Shown: one piece after another, positions 1 to 9,303 of the stretch
Position numbering within the stretch: the stretch's first letter is position 1
How the letters are laid out: each line of letters begins with the position of its first letter
Assembly (NCBI GenBank): GCA_964510315.1
Contig: CAZEAP010000015.1
Location: 1 to 64,000 of the forward strand
Length of the DNA: 64,000 bases
From: CAZEAP01 sp964510315
Lineage (GTDB): Bacteria > Planctomycetota > Brocadiia > SM23-32
Direction: 5' to 3'
The notes under the pieces: generated by a model
Told to the model about the DNA's origin: nothing
Databases searched by the model: none
Seen by the model: only the letters and a program-made list of their open reading frames with translations
Program-made: the position numbers and the translations under genes

Positions 1-4
1 CCCC

Positions 5-55
5 GGCTGTAGCGCGAGCATCCCTGCTCGCAGTGGCGGTGCTTCCAGCGCCGCC
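5..55 (-). repeat. 51-bp dispersed repeat, left copy
   Basis: This segment is the exact reverse complement of 46354-46404, 51 of 51 bases by eye. It contains a 7-bp stem (GCGAGCA / TGCTCGC) around a GGGA loop. Two identical non-coding copies 46 kb apart in opposite orientation indicate a dispersed repeat, of the REP or small-MITE kind. No transposase gene lies next to either copy. Confidence 0.85.
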
Positions 56-129
56 CCCTCCCCTTCCGGGAGTGGCCCCGCAGGCAGCTCGGTTTGGGAC
101 AAGGGGGGATGATAGAGGGGAGCACGGTG

Positions 130-159
130 TTGAATCGCCGAGCGAGGCCCGATTAGAAT
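130..159 (+). promoter_or_regulatory. Putative sigma70 promoter of the NSS transporter
   Basis: A TTGAAT box at 130-135 is followed after 18 bases by TAGAAT at 154-159. Transcription would begin about 50 bases before the transporter start at 217, which has a GGAGGA ribosome-binding site at 208-213. Confidence 0.45.
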
Positions 160-216
160 ACGCCCGCCATTAACACAGACCGTCTTCGCATTCCGCGTCC
201 ATCCTCGGAGGAAGCC

Positions 217-2259
217 ATGCGCGAGTCTGAACCCCAGAGGGACCGGTGGACGAGCCGTCCGGCTTTCATCATGGCCGCCGTCGGCAGCGCCGTGGGGCTG
301 GGCAACCTGTGGCGCTTCCCCTACGTGGCGTTCAAAAGCGGCGGAGGCGCCTTCTTCATCCCCTACTTCATCGCCCTGGTCACCGCCGGCATTCCCCTGA
401 TGATGATCGAGTACGCGCTGGGGCAGAAATACCAGGGCGGAGCGCCCCAGGCCCTGGAGGCCGTGACGAAGAAGTTCCGCTGGGTGGGCTGGTTCGCCCT
501 GCTGGTCGGCACCACCATCACCCTCTACTACGTGGTGGTGATGGGCTACGCCTGGCATTACGCGGTCGGTTCGCTGAGCGTCGCCTGGGCCGAGCCGGCG
601 CCCACCACAGCGGTGGAGTCCGGTCCCGAGGCCGTCCGCCTGAAGGAGACTCCGCCGGAGAGCATCAGGCTCTACATCCAGGCCGAAACCCCCGAGCAGA
701 GGAAACGCGAGGAGGCGGTCCAGTCCCGCCGGGCCGAAGAGGAACGATTGCCAGTCCTCACCGAAGCCGAGGCCGAAAGGCGGCAGGCGGCCGAGGGGGA
801 GCGGGGTGTCCAGTACGTCGCCCTCAGCGAGAACGTCACCAATTACTTCAGCCAGGTTGTGCTGGGCGGTTACCACAAGGGCTACTGGAAGGAGACCAGG
901 GCCGCCGGCGAGGCCGGCCGGCCGGTGCGCGGACCGCCCCGGGGAGAGATGTTCCGTCTGACGCCCGGGCTGGTCATCGGGGCGGCGGTAACCTGGCTGG
1001 CCATCTTCCTGATCATCTTCAGGGGCGTCAAGAACGTCGGGAAGGTGGTTATGCTGACGGTGCCCCTGCCGGTAATCCTGCTGCTGGTGGTCGTCCTGCG
1101 CGGGGTCACCCTCCCCGGCTCCACGCAGGGCCTGCTCTACTACCTGAAGCCGAACTGGGAGATGTTGAGGGACCCGACGATCTGGATACGCGCCTACGGA
1201 CAGATATTCTTCAGCCTCAGCCTGGGGTTCGGCATCCTGATCGCCTACGCCAGCTACATGCCCCCGGAGAGCGACGTCACCAACAGCGCCTTCATCACCA
1301 GTTTCGGCAACTGCGCCACCAGCTTCATCGCCGGGCTGGCGGTCTTCAGCGTGCTCGGCTACCTTGCGCACGTGCAGGGGCAGGACGTGCAGGACGTGGT
1401 GGCCAGCGGACCCGGCCTGGTGTTCGTGACCTACCCGATCGCGCTTCTGAAGATGCCGATGGCCAAGGTGGGGGTGGCCGCTCTTTCTTTCCTGTTCTTC
1501 ATGACCCTCATCACGCTGGGCATCGACAGCGCCTTCAGCATCGTGGAGGGGGTGGTGACCGGCTTCCGGGACCGCTTCCGCCGGCTGACGCGGGCGAAGA
1601 TGACCGCGCTGGTCTGCGGTTTCGGCTTCGTGGGCAGCCTGTTTTTCTGCACCCGCAGCGGGCTGATGTGGCTGGACATCGTGGACAACTGGATGATGAA
1701 CTACGGGCTGCCGCTGGTGGGCCTGATGGAGTGCATTGCGGTCGGCTACTTCTTCCACATCGACGAGCTGAAGGACTACATCAACGAGCACAGCGAGATC
1801 AAAGTCCACAACTGGTTCGACGCGCTGGTGAAGGTGGTCACGCCGGCCATACTAATCTTCCTGATCGCCAACCAGTTCCTCACCGACATAACGACCACCT
1901 ACGGCGCCTACGATGAGGTGGTTGCTCATTCAGTGACCATCGCCGGGTGGGGCTGGTTCCTGGTGATCCTCTGCGGCTCTCTGCTGCTTTCGCGCCATTA
2001 CCACGCCGTCGCCGCCCTGGCGGGCACGGGCCTGCTGTTCGGGGTCTTTCTGGGCTATCTGGGGCTCACCTCCGAGGTGCCCACCGGACAGCTCGTGGCT
2101 CCCGCAGCAATGGCCGCCGTGGCGGTGATGCTGCTTTTCGGCGGCCTGGCGGCCTGCATCGTGATCGCCGTACGAACCCACCACATGGCCGGGCTGAGCC
2201 TGGAGGCCGAAGAACCCGAGGAGCGCCCGGAACGGGAAGAGGAGAGCACGCAACCTTGA
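217..2259 (+). CDS. NSS/SNF-family sodium-dependent transporter
   Basis: A secondary transporter of the neurotransmitter:sodium symporter (LeuT-fold) family, which imports amino acids or related amines with Na+ across the inner membrane. The N-terminal signature is clear: AVGSAVGLGNLWRFPY at residues 21-36, followed by SGGGAFFIPY. About a dozen hydrophobic segments follow, and the C-terminal tail is highly charged. At 680 residues it is much longer than typical bacterial members (about 450-510). The excess lies mainly between the third and fourth membrane segments, where residues about 125-245 form a charged stretch rich in Glu and Arg. The substrate cannot be read from sequence. The gene is followed after 89 bp by a sulfatase on the same strand, so co-transcription is possible. 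Confidence 0.9.
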   Translation: MRESEPQRDRWTSRPAFIMAAVGSAVGLGNLWRFPYVAFKSGGGAFFIPYFIALVTAGIPLMMIEYALGQKYQGGAPQALEAVTKKFRWVGWFALLVGTTITLYYVVVMGYAWHYAVGSLSVAWAEPAPTTAVESGPEAVRLKETPPESIRLYIQAETPEQRKREEAVQSRRAEEERLPVLTEAEAERRQAAEGERGVQYVALSENVTNYFSQVVLGGYHKGYWKETRAAGEAGRPVRGPPRGEMFRLTPGLVIGAAVTWLAIFLIIFRGVKNVGKVVMLTVPLPVILLLVVVLRGVTLPGSTQGLLYYLKPNWEMLRDPTIWIRAYGQIFFSLSLGFGILIAYASYMPPESDVTNSAFITSFGNCATSFIAGLAVFSVLGYLAHVQGQDVQDVVASGPGLVFVTYPIALLKMPMAKVGVAALSFLFFMTLITLGIDSAFSIVEGVVTGFRDRFRRLTRAKMTALVCGFGFVGSLFFCTRSGLMWLDIVDNWMMNYGLPLVGLMECIAVGYFFHIDELKDYINEHSEIKVHNWFDALVKVVTPAILIFLIANQFLTDITTTYGAYDEVVAHSVTIAGWGWFLVILCGSLLLSRHYHAVAALAGTGLLFGVFLGYLGLTSEVPTGQLVAPAAMAAVAVMLLFGGLAACIVIAVRTHHMAGLSLEAEEPEERPEREEESTQP

Positions 2260-2348
2260 TTGACAAGTGCCCGGAGCCCCCGGATATCCGTCGGCGCGAA
2301 CCGGCTCGGGCTGCCGGCACCCCTCATGGCAAAAGAAAGCGATAAGGA

Positions 2349-3710
2349 ATGGAACGCCCGAACATCGTTTACTTCGTCTGCCACGACCTCGGCAGGCATC
2401 TCCCCGTCTACGGCGCCCGGGTGGAGGCCCCCCGGCTGGAGGCTTTCGCCGAAGAAGCGGTGGTCTTCCATCGCGCCTTCTGCAACTCCCCCTGCTGCTC
2501 ACCGTCCCGGGCCTGCGCCATGACCGGCCGCTACGCGCACACCACCGGGGCCGTGGGCCTGTCCCACATGGGCTGGCCGCTCGGCCTGGAAGAGCGGACC
2601 ATCGTGGATTACCTCAACGACGCCGGCTACGAGACGGTTCTGAGCGGCGTCAACCACGAGCGGCATCCTCGGACCGACCGTTACGCGGTGGACCTGACGA
2701 AAACCTGGGAGGACTGGAGCACCCACAGGGCCGTCGGCAACGCCGTGCAGTACCTTGAAGAACGCGACCGGTCGCGCCCGCTCTACCTGAACGTCGGCTC
2801 CCAGCAACCCCACGCCAGCAGTTGGGGCAAAGCGGAGGAGTTGTACGATGGACCGGTCCCGCCGGGGGACGTCTGGATTCCGCCCTACTGCCCGGACAGC
2901 CCTCTGCTGAGGGAGAAGCTGGGGCGCTTCCAGGCCGCCATACGGTTCATGGACGAGCATTTCGGCAGGCTCCTGGACGCGCTGGAGCGGCTGGGATACG
3001 CCGACGAGACCCTCGTCGTCTTCACCACCGACCACGGCATCTCCGCCGCGCGCAGCAAGGGCACCCTCTACGAGCGGGGGGTGGAGACAACGCTGCTGAT
3101 CCGGCAGCCCGACCGGCGCGGCGCCGGCACGGGGGTAAACCACCTGATCCAGAACATCGATCTCACACCGACGCTGGTGGAGGCCGCCGAAGCGCCGGTG
3201 CCCGAACAGGTGCAGGGACGTTCCTTCCGGAGCCTGCTCCGAGGCGAACCCTACGAGCCGCACGAGGCCGTCTTCACCGAGCGGAATTTCCACGGGGAGA
3301 GGCCCCGCCGCGGCGCCGAGGACTACATCGACCGCTACGATCCCGTGCGGGCGGTGCGCACGCCCGAATTCCACTACATCCGCTGGTTTCGGCCGGAGAT
3401 CAAGCCGCGCCCCCTGCTCCCGTTCGAGGCGCCCGCCGGTTGGGACCAGGAAAGCCGACGGCTCGACTCCGCCTTCCCCCCTTCGGACCGGCCGCGCAAC
3501 CGGGAGGAGCTGTACCACGTCACGCACGACCCGCAGGAGTTCGTCAACGTGGCCGATCGGCCGGAGTATCGGGACGTGAAGACCGACCTCCGCGCCCGAC
3601 TGGAGGACTGGATCCGGGAGACCGATGACTTCGTCCTCGACAAACCGCCGGCGCGCCCGGATAAGCCCGGCTGGGGGCCCAACTGGCCCGTCAGCGAGGA
3701 TGAGGACTGA
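2349..3710 (+). CDS. Type I sulfatase, sulfamidase-like
   Basis: An arylsulfatase-superfamily hydrolase of 453 residues that removes sulfate groups from carbohydrates or related substrates. The active-site motif is Cys-type, C50-S-P-S-R54, followed by TGRY; Cys50 would be converted to formylglycine. The N-terminal Asp of the metal site is in CHDLGRHLPVYG, and the second metal site is FTTDHG with D228 and H229. The spacing and the sequence after the motif resemble heparan N-sulfatase (sulfamidase) relatives more than choline-sulfatase relatives, but the substrate is a guess. No signal peptide is evident. An AAGGA immediately precedes the ATG. No formylglycine-generating enzyme is present in this window, so activation must be encoded elsewhere. 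It probably acts with the neighbouring transporter and the rhamnosidase region in polysaccharide use. Confidence 0.88.
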   Translation: MERPNIVYFVCHDLGRHLPVYGARVEAPRLEAFAEEAVVFHRAFCNSPCCSPSRACAMTGRYAHTTGAVGLSHMGWPLGLEERTIVDYLNDAGYETVLSGVNHERHPRTDRYAVDLTKTWEDWSTHRAVGNAVQYLEERDRSRPLYLNVGSQQPHASSWGKAEELYDGPVPPGDVWIPPYCPDSPLLREKLGRFQAAIRFMDEHFGRLLDALERLGYADETLVVFTTDHGISAARSKGTLYERGVETTLLIRQPDRRGAGTGVNHLIQNIDLTPTLVEAAEAPVPEQVQGRSFRSLLRGEPYEPHEAVFTERNFHGERPRRGAEDYIDRYDPVRAVRTPEFHYIRWFRPEIKPRPLLPFEAPAGWDQESRRLDSAFPPSDRPRNREELYHVTHDPQEFVNVADRPEYRDVKTDLRARLEDWIRETDDFVLDKPPARPDKPGWGPNWPVSEDED

Positions 3711-3755
3711 AGACGCCCGAAAGCGGTCGATGAACGTAGCTCGCCGGCCGCAGAC

Positions 3756-4322
3756 CTATTGGACCGGCGTATCGGCGGGGACTTCGCGGGGGGTTGGTTT
3801 GGCCGTTTCCCGTGAGGTCAGGCCGGACGGAAGTTCGAGGCGGTCGCCCTTGCCGAGGCCGCGGTCCTCAAACCAGCCCTGCCGGGCCTCCAGCACGTAG
3901 CGCGCCGGCTGTTCGGGCTCGAAGGTGCCCGGCTCGTGCGGCTCCGTCCGGCGGATGCCCAGGATGGTCCCGTCCTTGTCGAGGAAGGCCACCGACAGGG
4001 GGAAGGAAGTCTGTTCCTCGGAGAACTTCCGCTTCTTCGACTCCTCGTACACGTAGAGCATGCCATAGCCCTGCTCCAGGCCCCGGCGCTCGCTGAGGCC
4101 CTTCTGTCGCTTCTGGTCGGTGTCGGCCAGTTCGGCCCGGAGGGTATAGGAGTATGACGAGCGGTGCTCCGCATCGGGCTTGCCCGGCACCTTCAGGGTG
4201 ACAACTTCGGCCTCCGGCGGCCTGCCCGCCCCTCCCTGCCCGGCACAGCCGCCCGGGCGCACGAACATGGCGATCAGCAGAAACACGGCGACAAAGATGA
4301 TGATGTTTTTCTTCCAGTTCAC
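3756..4322 (-). CDS. DUF192 family protein, membrane-anchored
   Basis: A 188-residue protein with an N-terminal hydrophobic segment (residues about 6-20), predicted to be a signal anchor that places the rest outside the cytoplasm. Residues about 60-175 match the DUF192 pattern: an ELADTDQKRQKGLSER segment, GMLYVY, then PLSVAFLDKDGTILGIRR and a VLEARQGWFEDRGLGKGD end. The family's function is unknown. The usual 'fWMkNT' segment is replaced here by KFSEEQTSFPLSVAF, a slightly divergent version. It is convergent with the upstream sulfatase and is preceded by a good promoter at 4358-4386. Confidence 0.82.
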   Translation of the reverse strand: MNWKKNIIIFVAVFLLIAMFVRPGGCAGQGGAGRPPEAEVVTLKVPGKPDAEHRSSYSYTLRAELADTDQKRQKGLSERRGLEQGYGMLYVYEESKKRKFSEEQTSFPLSVAFLDKDGTILGIRRTEPHEPGTFEPEQPARYVLEARQGWFEDRGLGKGDRLELPSGLTSRETAKPTPREVPADTPVQ

Positions 4323-4357
4323 GGCAGGGCGGCTCCTTGGAGCAGTGGTATGGGGCC

Positions 4358-4386
4358 TTTATATCAACGCCCGGCGCGGTTTGCAA
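4358..4386 (-). promoter_or_regulatory. Promoter of the DUF192 gene
   Basis: Reading leftward, TTGCAA (4381-4386), a 17-base spacer and TATAAA (4358-4363). It sits 36 bases before the DUF192 start codon at 4322. Confidence 0.6.
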
Positions 4387-4538
4387 AAGCGCACGGCCGG
4401 CAGGAGGCATGCGTCCAGGTCCCGGTGCGTGCGCAGTCAGGCCCCCCAACGAAAAACCCGGTGATCAACGTCATGTGTGTCGCTCTGGACGCTAAAGACG
4501 TACGAGGCGGACTACGGGCAGGATGCCCGCGGTTCCGG

Positions 4539-7214
4539 TCAGCGGGCGACGGTGAAGGAATAGCGCCCGGCCCCGATCGTGCAGACGACGCGGTCCCCTT
4601 CCTGTTCGAAGCGCTTCACGTCTTCGCACCTCGGCAGCGGCCGGCCGCCCTCGCTGACCTGCTCGACCGACTCCGCCGGGATGAATACCGTCGCGCGGGT
4701 GTTGGGGGGAACCTGCACCATCAACTCGAACTCATCGACCCCGACCTCCCACGTCACCTCTATCGTCCCGTACAGGGACTCGTACGTGGCGCGGACGCGC
4801 GAGAGTTCGCCGTCCGCCTCGCCCGGATGCGGCCGGACGAGGACGTGCTCGAAACCGGCTCCTTCCTCGGCGGGGGCGATGCCGGCCAGGTAGCGGTATA
4901 GCCACTCACCCACCGAACCGAAGGCAAAGTGGTTCCGGGAGTTCATTGCCGGGCCCTCGGTGTCGCTGTTCCAGCGCTCCCAGATGGTAGTGGCTCCCTG
5001 CTCGACCATGTAGCCCCAGGAGGGGTAATCGCGGTTGAGCAGGAGGCTGCGTGCCAGCTCCGCATGGCCGGTGTCACACAGAACGGGCAGCAGCCAGCGC
5101 GTGCCGCTGAAGCCGGTGGAGAGGTGGCCGTCGCGCCTCTCGATGTTGGCCACCAGGTCGTCCGCCACCGCCCTGCGGTGTTCCTCCGGGACGATGCCGA
5201 AGCCGAGGGCGAGGGCGTCCACTGTCTGAGTGGCGTCCCGGTAGGTACCGTCTTCGGTAAGGTAGCGTTCGTTGAAGGCCTCCTGGACTCTTTCGGCCAC
5301 CGCCCGGTACTTCTGAGCCTCTTCGGTGCGGTCCAGCAGTTGAGCGATCCTCGCCACCAGGCGTGCCGAGCGGAAGTACTGAAGCGTTGCGAACATGGTC
5401 TTGTCCGTCTGCTCTCCGGCCGGGACCCAGTCCCCGTAATCGTTGCCCCGCCGGTTCTCCCAGATTCCGTCCGGGTTGTTTTCGGTCAGGTAATCCACGT
5501 AGTGCGCCATGGACTCGAAGTTGCGCTCCAGTATGCGCCGGTCGCCGTAGAACCGCCAGACGGTCCAGGGGATGGTCACGCCGGCGTCCATCCACCCCGG
5601 GGCCCCGGCGGGGGGAAGCACGCCCTGGGCGCTCACGTAGGGGCAGACGTCGGGGAAGGCGCCCTCGGGCGTCTGCTCGTCGGTGATGTCGCGGATGAAC
5701 TTCGTCAGCATCGCCGCCATGTCCATGTTGTAGCAGGCGGTGGGAGTGAATATCTGGGCGTCTCCCAGCCAGCCGAGCCGCTCGTCCCGCTGCGGGCAGT
5801 CGGTCAGGACGCTGTGCATGTTGCCTCGCTGGCTCCACAGGATGTTATAGAACAGCTTGTTGACCATCTCGCAAGAGGTGATCAGGTTGCCGGTGCGCGG
5901 GCAGTCGGTGTGGAGAACCAGGCCCTGCAGAAGACCATGGTCGAGAGCACTGGACAGGCCGGTCAGCTCAACGTAGCGAAACCCATGGTAGGTGAAGTGG
6001 GGGACAAGCGGCTCCTCTTCCCTTCCGGACGCGGTGTAGAGGTCGGTCGCCTCGGCGGTGCGGAGGTTCTCGGTATAAAGGCTTCCCTCGGCGTCGAGTA
6101 CTTCGGCGTGGCGGACCCGAATCTCCGTGCCGGGCTCCTCCCTAACCCGCAGCCGGCAATAGCCCACCATGTTCTGGCCCATGTCGTAGACATAAGTTCC
6201 CGGTGAAGGCTCGAGGGTTTCCTGCGGGCGCAGCCGGTTGGTCACCCGAATGGGCGGGTCCTGCTGGGCAGTCAGCTCAACGCCCTGGTCCTCGAAGGTC
6301 TGCACCGGCCCCCAGTCCTGGGCCGGAAAGCCGGGGCGGCTCCAGCCAGGCATCTCCCGCCGTGCGTCGTAATGCTCCCCGTGGTAGTAGCCTGCGCTGA
6401 GGATCGGCCCGGCGGTCCACGTCCATGAGCCGTCGGTAACGAGCCGTTCGACCGTGCCGTCAGCGCACTCCATCTCGAGCTGCAGCATGAGCCGCGGCGG
6501 CCGGCGCTCATCCCGTTCCTCGCTCTGCTCTTTGCTCCAACCCAGCCTGCCGCAGTACCAGCCGTCCCCCACAACCGCCCCCAGCGCGGCAGTTCCCGGC
6601 GCGAGCATATCGGTCACGTCGTAGGTCTGATACATCACGCGCTTGCCGTAGTCGGTCCAGCCCGGCGGGAAGACGTGATCGCCCACCCGCTCCGCGTTGA
6701 GATGCAGTTCATAGACCCCCAGCGCCGTGGCGTAGAGCCGGGCGCGGAGAACTTCCCCCGGGACGTCGAATTCCTTCCGCAGGTAAGTGGGCGCCACCCC
6801 CTCCAGCTCGGCGTCCCGCCCGATCCACCGGGCGACCCAGTCAGTGCGCTCCAGCAGGCCCATCTCCCAGGCGGCGACGTCGCTCCAGGGGGAGGGGCTG
6901 TCTTCGTGGTCCCAGGTGCGCACGCGCCACCAGCAGCGCTGCCTGGAGGTCAGCGGGGCGCCCTCGTATTCGACGTGGGTAGACCGGCCGGACCGGACCT
7001 TGCCGCTGTCCCACAGGTCGGGATCTTCGGCCTCCAGCAGTTCGGGGGAACCGGCTACCATGACTCGGTAGGCACTCTGGCGTGCGCCCCGGCGGGGGTC
7101 GCTGAGCTGCCAGAACAGCCTTGGGCTGGTCTCCCCCAGGCCCAACGGGTCCACCAGGTACTCACACCGCAGACGCCGAGGTGCGCCCGGCGCCTGTCCC
7201 TGATTGCTGCTCAT
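4539..7214 (-). CDS. Alpha-L-rhamnosidase, glycoside hydrolase family 78
   Basis: An 891-residue GH78 enzyme that releases terminal alpha-L-rhamnose from polysaccharides or glycosides by an inverting mechanism. The N-terminal beta-sandwich domains begin with RCEYLVDPLGLGETSPRLFW, typical of bacterial rhamnosidases. The (alpha/alpha)6 catalytic domain carries D472-C-P-Q-R-D477-E478-R-L-G-W-L-G-D485, the family's signature acidic motif. The C-terminal beta domain ends near GAGRYSFTVAR. No signal peptide is visible, so the enzyme is probably cytoplasmic or exported by another route. The ATG at 7214 follows a GGAGGGCGGAG ribosome-binding site. It stands alone between a convergent intergenic region and the flavodoxin gene, and fits with the nearby sulfatases in polysaccharide breakdown. 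Confidence 0.93.
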   Translation of the reverse strand: MSSNQGQAPGAPRRLRCEYLVDPLGLGETSPRLFWQLSDPRRGARQSAYRVMVAGSPELLEAEDPDLWDSGKVRSGRSTHVEYEGAPLTSRQRCWWRVRTWDHEDSPSPWSDVAAWEMGLLERTDWVARWIGRDAELEGVAPTYLRKEFDVPGEVLRARLYATALGVYELHLNAERVGDHVFPPGWTDYGKRVMYQTYDVTDMLAPGTAALGAVVGDGWYCGRLGWSKEQSEERDERRPPRLMLQLEMECADGTVERLVTDGSWTWTAGPILSAGYYHGEHYDARREMPGWSRPGFPAQDWGPVQTFEDQGVELTAQQDPPIRVTNRLRPQETLEPSPGTYVYDMGQNMVGYCRLRVREEPGTEIRVRHAEVLDAEGSLYTENLRTAEATDLYTASGREEEPLVPHFTYHGFRYVELTGLSSALDHGLLQGLVLHTDCPRTGNLITSCEMVNKLFYNILWSQRGNMHSVLTDCPQRDERLGWLGDAQIFTPTACYNMDMAAMLTKFIRDITDEQTPEGAFPDVCPYVSAQGVLPPAGAPGWMDAGVTIPWTVWRFYGDRRILERNFESMAHYVDYLTENNPDGIWENRRGNDYGDWVPAGEQTDKTMFATLQYFRSARLVARIAQLLDRTEEAQKYRAVAERVQEAFNERYLTEDGTYRDATQTVDALALGFGIVPEEHRRAVADDLVANIERRDGHLSTGFSGTRWLLPVLCDTGHAELARSLLLNRDYPSWGYMVEQGATTIWERWNSDTEGPAMNSRNHFAFGSVGEWLYRYLAGIAPAEEGAGFEHVLVRPHPGEADGELSRVRATYESLYGTIEVTWEVGVDEFELMVQVPPNTRATVFIPAESVEQVSEGGRPLPRCEDVKRFEQEGDRVVCTIGAGRYSFTVAR

Positions 7215-7390
7215 GCTCCGCCCTCCGTTCGGCTCAGTCCCTTAAGACGGGCTGTTGCGAAGCCTTTCCTTTGGCCGCCCCCATTGGGGGTGCAGCCGGG
7301 CCCCCTTTCTGCCCGCGGTGGAGTATCCTACAGCGCGTTACCGATCCGTCAAAGGCCCGGGCGGGAATTCCCTGCACCGAAGCCGGAAAC

Positions 7391-7873
7391 TTACTCTTCC
7401 TGCCGGGCGAACTCTGCCGCTTCGCGGGCCAGCTCGTGTCCCAGACTCCGAAGTTCCTCGGCTTCCTCCTCGCCGGGACTGCCCTTCATGGCGACCAGTT
7501 CGTCGACCTGCGGCCCGATTCGCTGGAACAGTTCCTTGAAAGGCCCTCTGGCAGCCCCACCGCCTCCGTGGGTCAGGAACAGGGCGACGGGCATGCCCTC
7601 TATGTCCTCGTTGCCCCGCCTTTTGGCGACCAGCCAGTCGTCCATGAACATCTTCAGGCCGCCGGCGGGGTAGCTGAAGTAGTCCGGGGTTCCAAAGGCG
7701 ACTCCGGCGCACTCGGCCAGCAGTTCCGGTTTGACCCTTTCCTCATGGGTATTGTGCAGAGTTGCTTCGAACCGGCCGTCCTCCCGCAACGCCTGGACCA
7801 CGAACTGGGCAGCCGCAGCGGTGTTCCCCTTGGACTGTGAATGGTAGATTACCGCAATCCTGTTCCTGCTCAT
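7391..7873 (-). CDS. Flavodoxin-fold NAD(P)H-dependent reductase-like protein
   Basis: A 160-residue flavodoxin-like protein. The FMN phosphate-binding loop is YHSQSKGNTAAAAQ near the N terminus, and a GTPDYFSYPAGGLKMFMDDW segment matches the second flavin loop of WrbA/flavodoxin-like proteins. It probably acts as a cytoplasmic FMN-dependent reductase or electron carrier; the partner is unknown. I chose the ATG at 7873 because a strong GGAGGAGGTG lies a few bases before it. An in-frame TTG five codons upstream would bury that ribosome-binding site. The small gene at 7899-8156 lies 25 bp upstream, so the two probably share a transcript. Confidence 0.82.
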   Translation of the reverse strand: MSRNRIAVIYHSQSKGNTAAAAQFVVQALREDGRFEATLHNTHEERVKPELLAECAGVAFGTPDYFSYPAGGLKMFMDDWLVAKRRGNEDIEGMPVALFLTHGGGGAARGPFKELFQRIGPQVDELVAMKGSPGEEEAEELRSLGHELAREAAEFARQEE

Positions 7874-7898
7874 CGGCACCTCCTCCAAGAGAAAATGG

Positions 7899-8156
7899 CT
7901 ACCATTGCGGCAGAGACTCTTCCTCGCTGCGGAACTGCTCCCACAGCCGCCGGAACCGGCTCCCGTAGACCATCTCGAACAACTCCACGGAGTCGGGGAA
8001 GTGCTCTTCCACGAACTCGCGCAGCTTACGCGCTTCGATGGTCACGTCAATAGCCGGGTAGTCGCTGGCCACGATCAGAGAGCCTATGTGGTCGGCTTTC
8101 CGCTGCAACTCCCGGTACAGCTCCCGTTCTCTGCGCTCTGTATCAGGCGCTCCCAT
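7899..8156 (-). CDS. Small hypothetical protein (85 aa)
   Basis: An 85-residue, charged, mostly helical protein with no membrane segment. It has an IEARKLREFVEEHFPDSVELFEMVYGSR-type helical core and an acidic C terminus. I do not recognise the family. It starts at the ATG at 8156, has no strong ribosome-binding site, and ends 25 bp before the flavodoxin-like gene, which suggests an operon. It is divergent from lexA. Confidence 0.6.
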   Translation of the reverse strand: MGAPDTERRERELYRELQRKADHIGSLIVASDYPAIDVTIEARKLREFVEEHFPDSVELFEMVYGSRFRRLWEQFRSEEESLPQW

Positions 8157-8278
8157 GGACTTCTCGCGACGAAAACACGGCGCTCGCCGTCCGGTTCCCC
8201 CTCAGAAAGCATTGTAACGCCGGGCCGGCAGGCAGCAAAGGCGGAGCACGGTGAGGGGGAAAAACGGCGAAAAACTCC

Positions 8279-8308
8279 TTGCAACCGGAACCAGCGCTCC
8301 CATATAAT
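8279..8308 (+). promoter_or_regulatory. lexA promoter
   Basis: TTGCAA (8279-8284), an 18-base spacer and a perfect TATAAT (8303-8308). The leader to the lexA ATG at 8390 is about 75 bases. A weak dyad, ACA-TT-TGT, overlaps the region just after the -10 box and could be a self-operator, but it matches neither the E. coli nor the Bacillus SOS box. Confidence 0.7.
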
Positions 8309-8389
8309 ACATTTGTTGAGACGCGGCGCGGGTTCTCCCCGAGCCGTCAGCGCATGGTATCAAGCGGACTCAGTCAACGAGCAGAGGCC

Positions 8390-8995
8390 ATGGCAAAAGG
8401 GCTGACGCAGAGGCAAAGGGAAGTCTTTGATTTCATCTGTGACACTATGCGGGAGGAACTCCGCCCGCCGACCGTTCGCGAGATCGCGGCGCACTTCGGG
8501 TTCCGCAGCCCGAAGGCGGCCACCGATCATCTGGACGCGCTGGAGCGCAAAGGCTACATTCGCCGCCGCAACCGGAAGTCGCGGAACATAGAGATCCGTG
8601 AAGAACTCTCCCCCCACGGCATTCCGCTGGTCGGCCGCATCGCCGCCGGCTCGCCGATCGTGGCCATCGAGAACCTGGAAGGCTCCATCTCCACTAACGA
8701 CCTTTTCGACGTTGACAAGAAAAACTTCGCCCTCCAGGTCGAAGGGGAAAGCATGACCGGGGCCGGCATCCTGCCGGGCGACTACGTGGTGGTCGACAGC
8801 GGCGCCACTGCCTCCAACGGCGACATCGCCGCCGTCCGGGTCGAGGACGAGGCCACCGTCAAGCGGATCTTCCGCGAGGGCGACCAGGTAAGGCTGAAAG
8901 CCGAAAACCCCGACTTCGAGGACATCATACTCGACAAGCGCTCCCCCGATGTCGCCATCTACGGGCCTGTTGTGGGAGTCATCCGCAGGCTCTGA
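8390..8995 (+). CDS. lexA: LexA repressor (SOS regulator)
   Basis: A 201-residue LexA: an N-terminal winged-helix DNA-binding domain (residues 1-70, with TVREIAAHFGF and KAATDHLDALERKGYIRR) and a C-terminal S24 autoprotease domain. The self-cleavage site is Ala86-Gly87 in GRIAAGSP. The catalytic dyad is Ser121 in VEGESMTGAG and Lys158 in ATVKRIF. In the family, RecA filaments trigger self-cleavage and release SOS genes. The frame is open upstream to 8279, but that would include the promoter, so I place the start at the ATG at 8390, where the homologous sequence begins. It is transcribed alone. Confidence 0.95.
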   Translation: MAKGLTQRQREVFDFICDTMREELRPPTVREIAAHFGFRSPKAATDHLDALERKGYIRRRNRKSRNIEIREELSPHGIPLVGRIAAGSPIVAIENLEGSISTNDLFDVDKKNFALQVEGESMTGAGILPGDYVVVDSGATASNGDIAAVRVEDEATVKRIFREGDQVRLKAENPDFEDIILDKRSPDVAIYGPVVGVIRRL

Positions 8996-9303
8996 GCCCG
9001 CCCCAGGAATAGCGCCGTCCGCCGATGCTCGGGCGAGTCCGGCGTACCGAAGCCGAGCACGCCGAACCCGTCCCCCCGCCGGCGGGCCAGGCGGTGACCT
9101 GCAGGAATCTTCCGCCCCTTCCGTGCCGCGGGACTCATGCCCAGAATCCGGCTTTGCCCCACCCCCAGTGGGCCGCGGCCCGTTGTCGCCTTCCGCCAAG
9201 GCGGAGGAAGCTGCCGGTGGACGGGAAAGTTGATTTCCCGGGCCGCGACGCGCACAATGGTACCATCATACCAACCCCCCACGAGGAACCGGAGGCCGTG
9301 TCC
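8996..9303. other. Intergenic region between lexA and the serine acetyltransferase
   Basis: There are 308 bases without a convincing gene. The only notable structure is a short inverted repeat, TCCGCC-AA-GGCGGA, near 9202. The downstream reading frame is open through this region, but the translation looks non-native (Pro/Arg-rich, no homology), so I leave it non-coding. Confidence 0.5.

Noticed and set aside
8309..8389. SOS box in the lexA leader
   Set aside because: Only a weak ACA/TGT dyad just after the -10 box; it matches no known LexA operator well enough to call.
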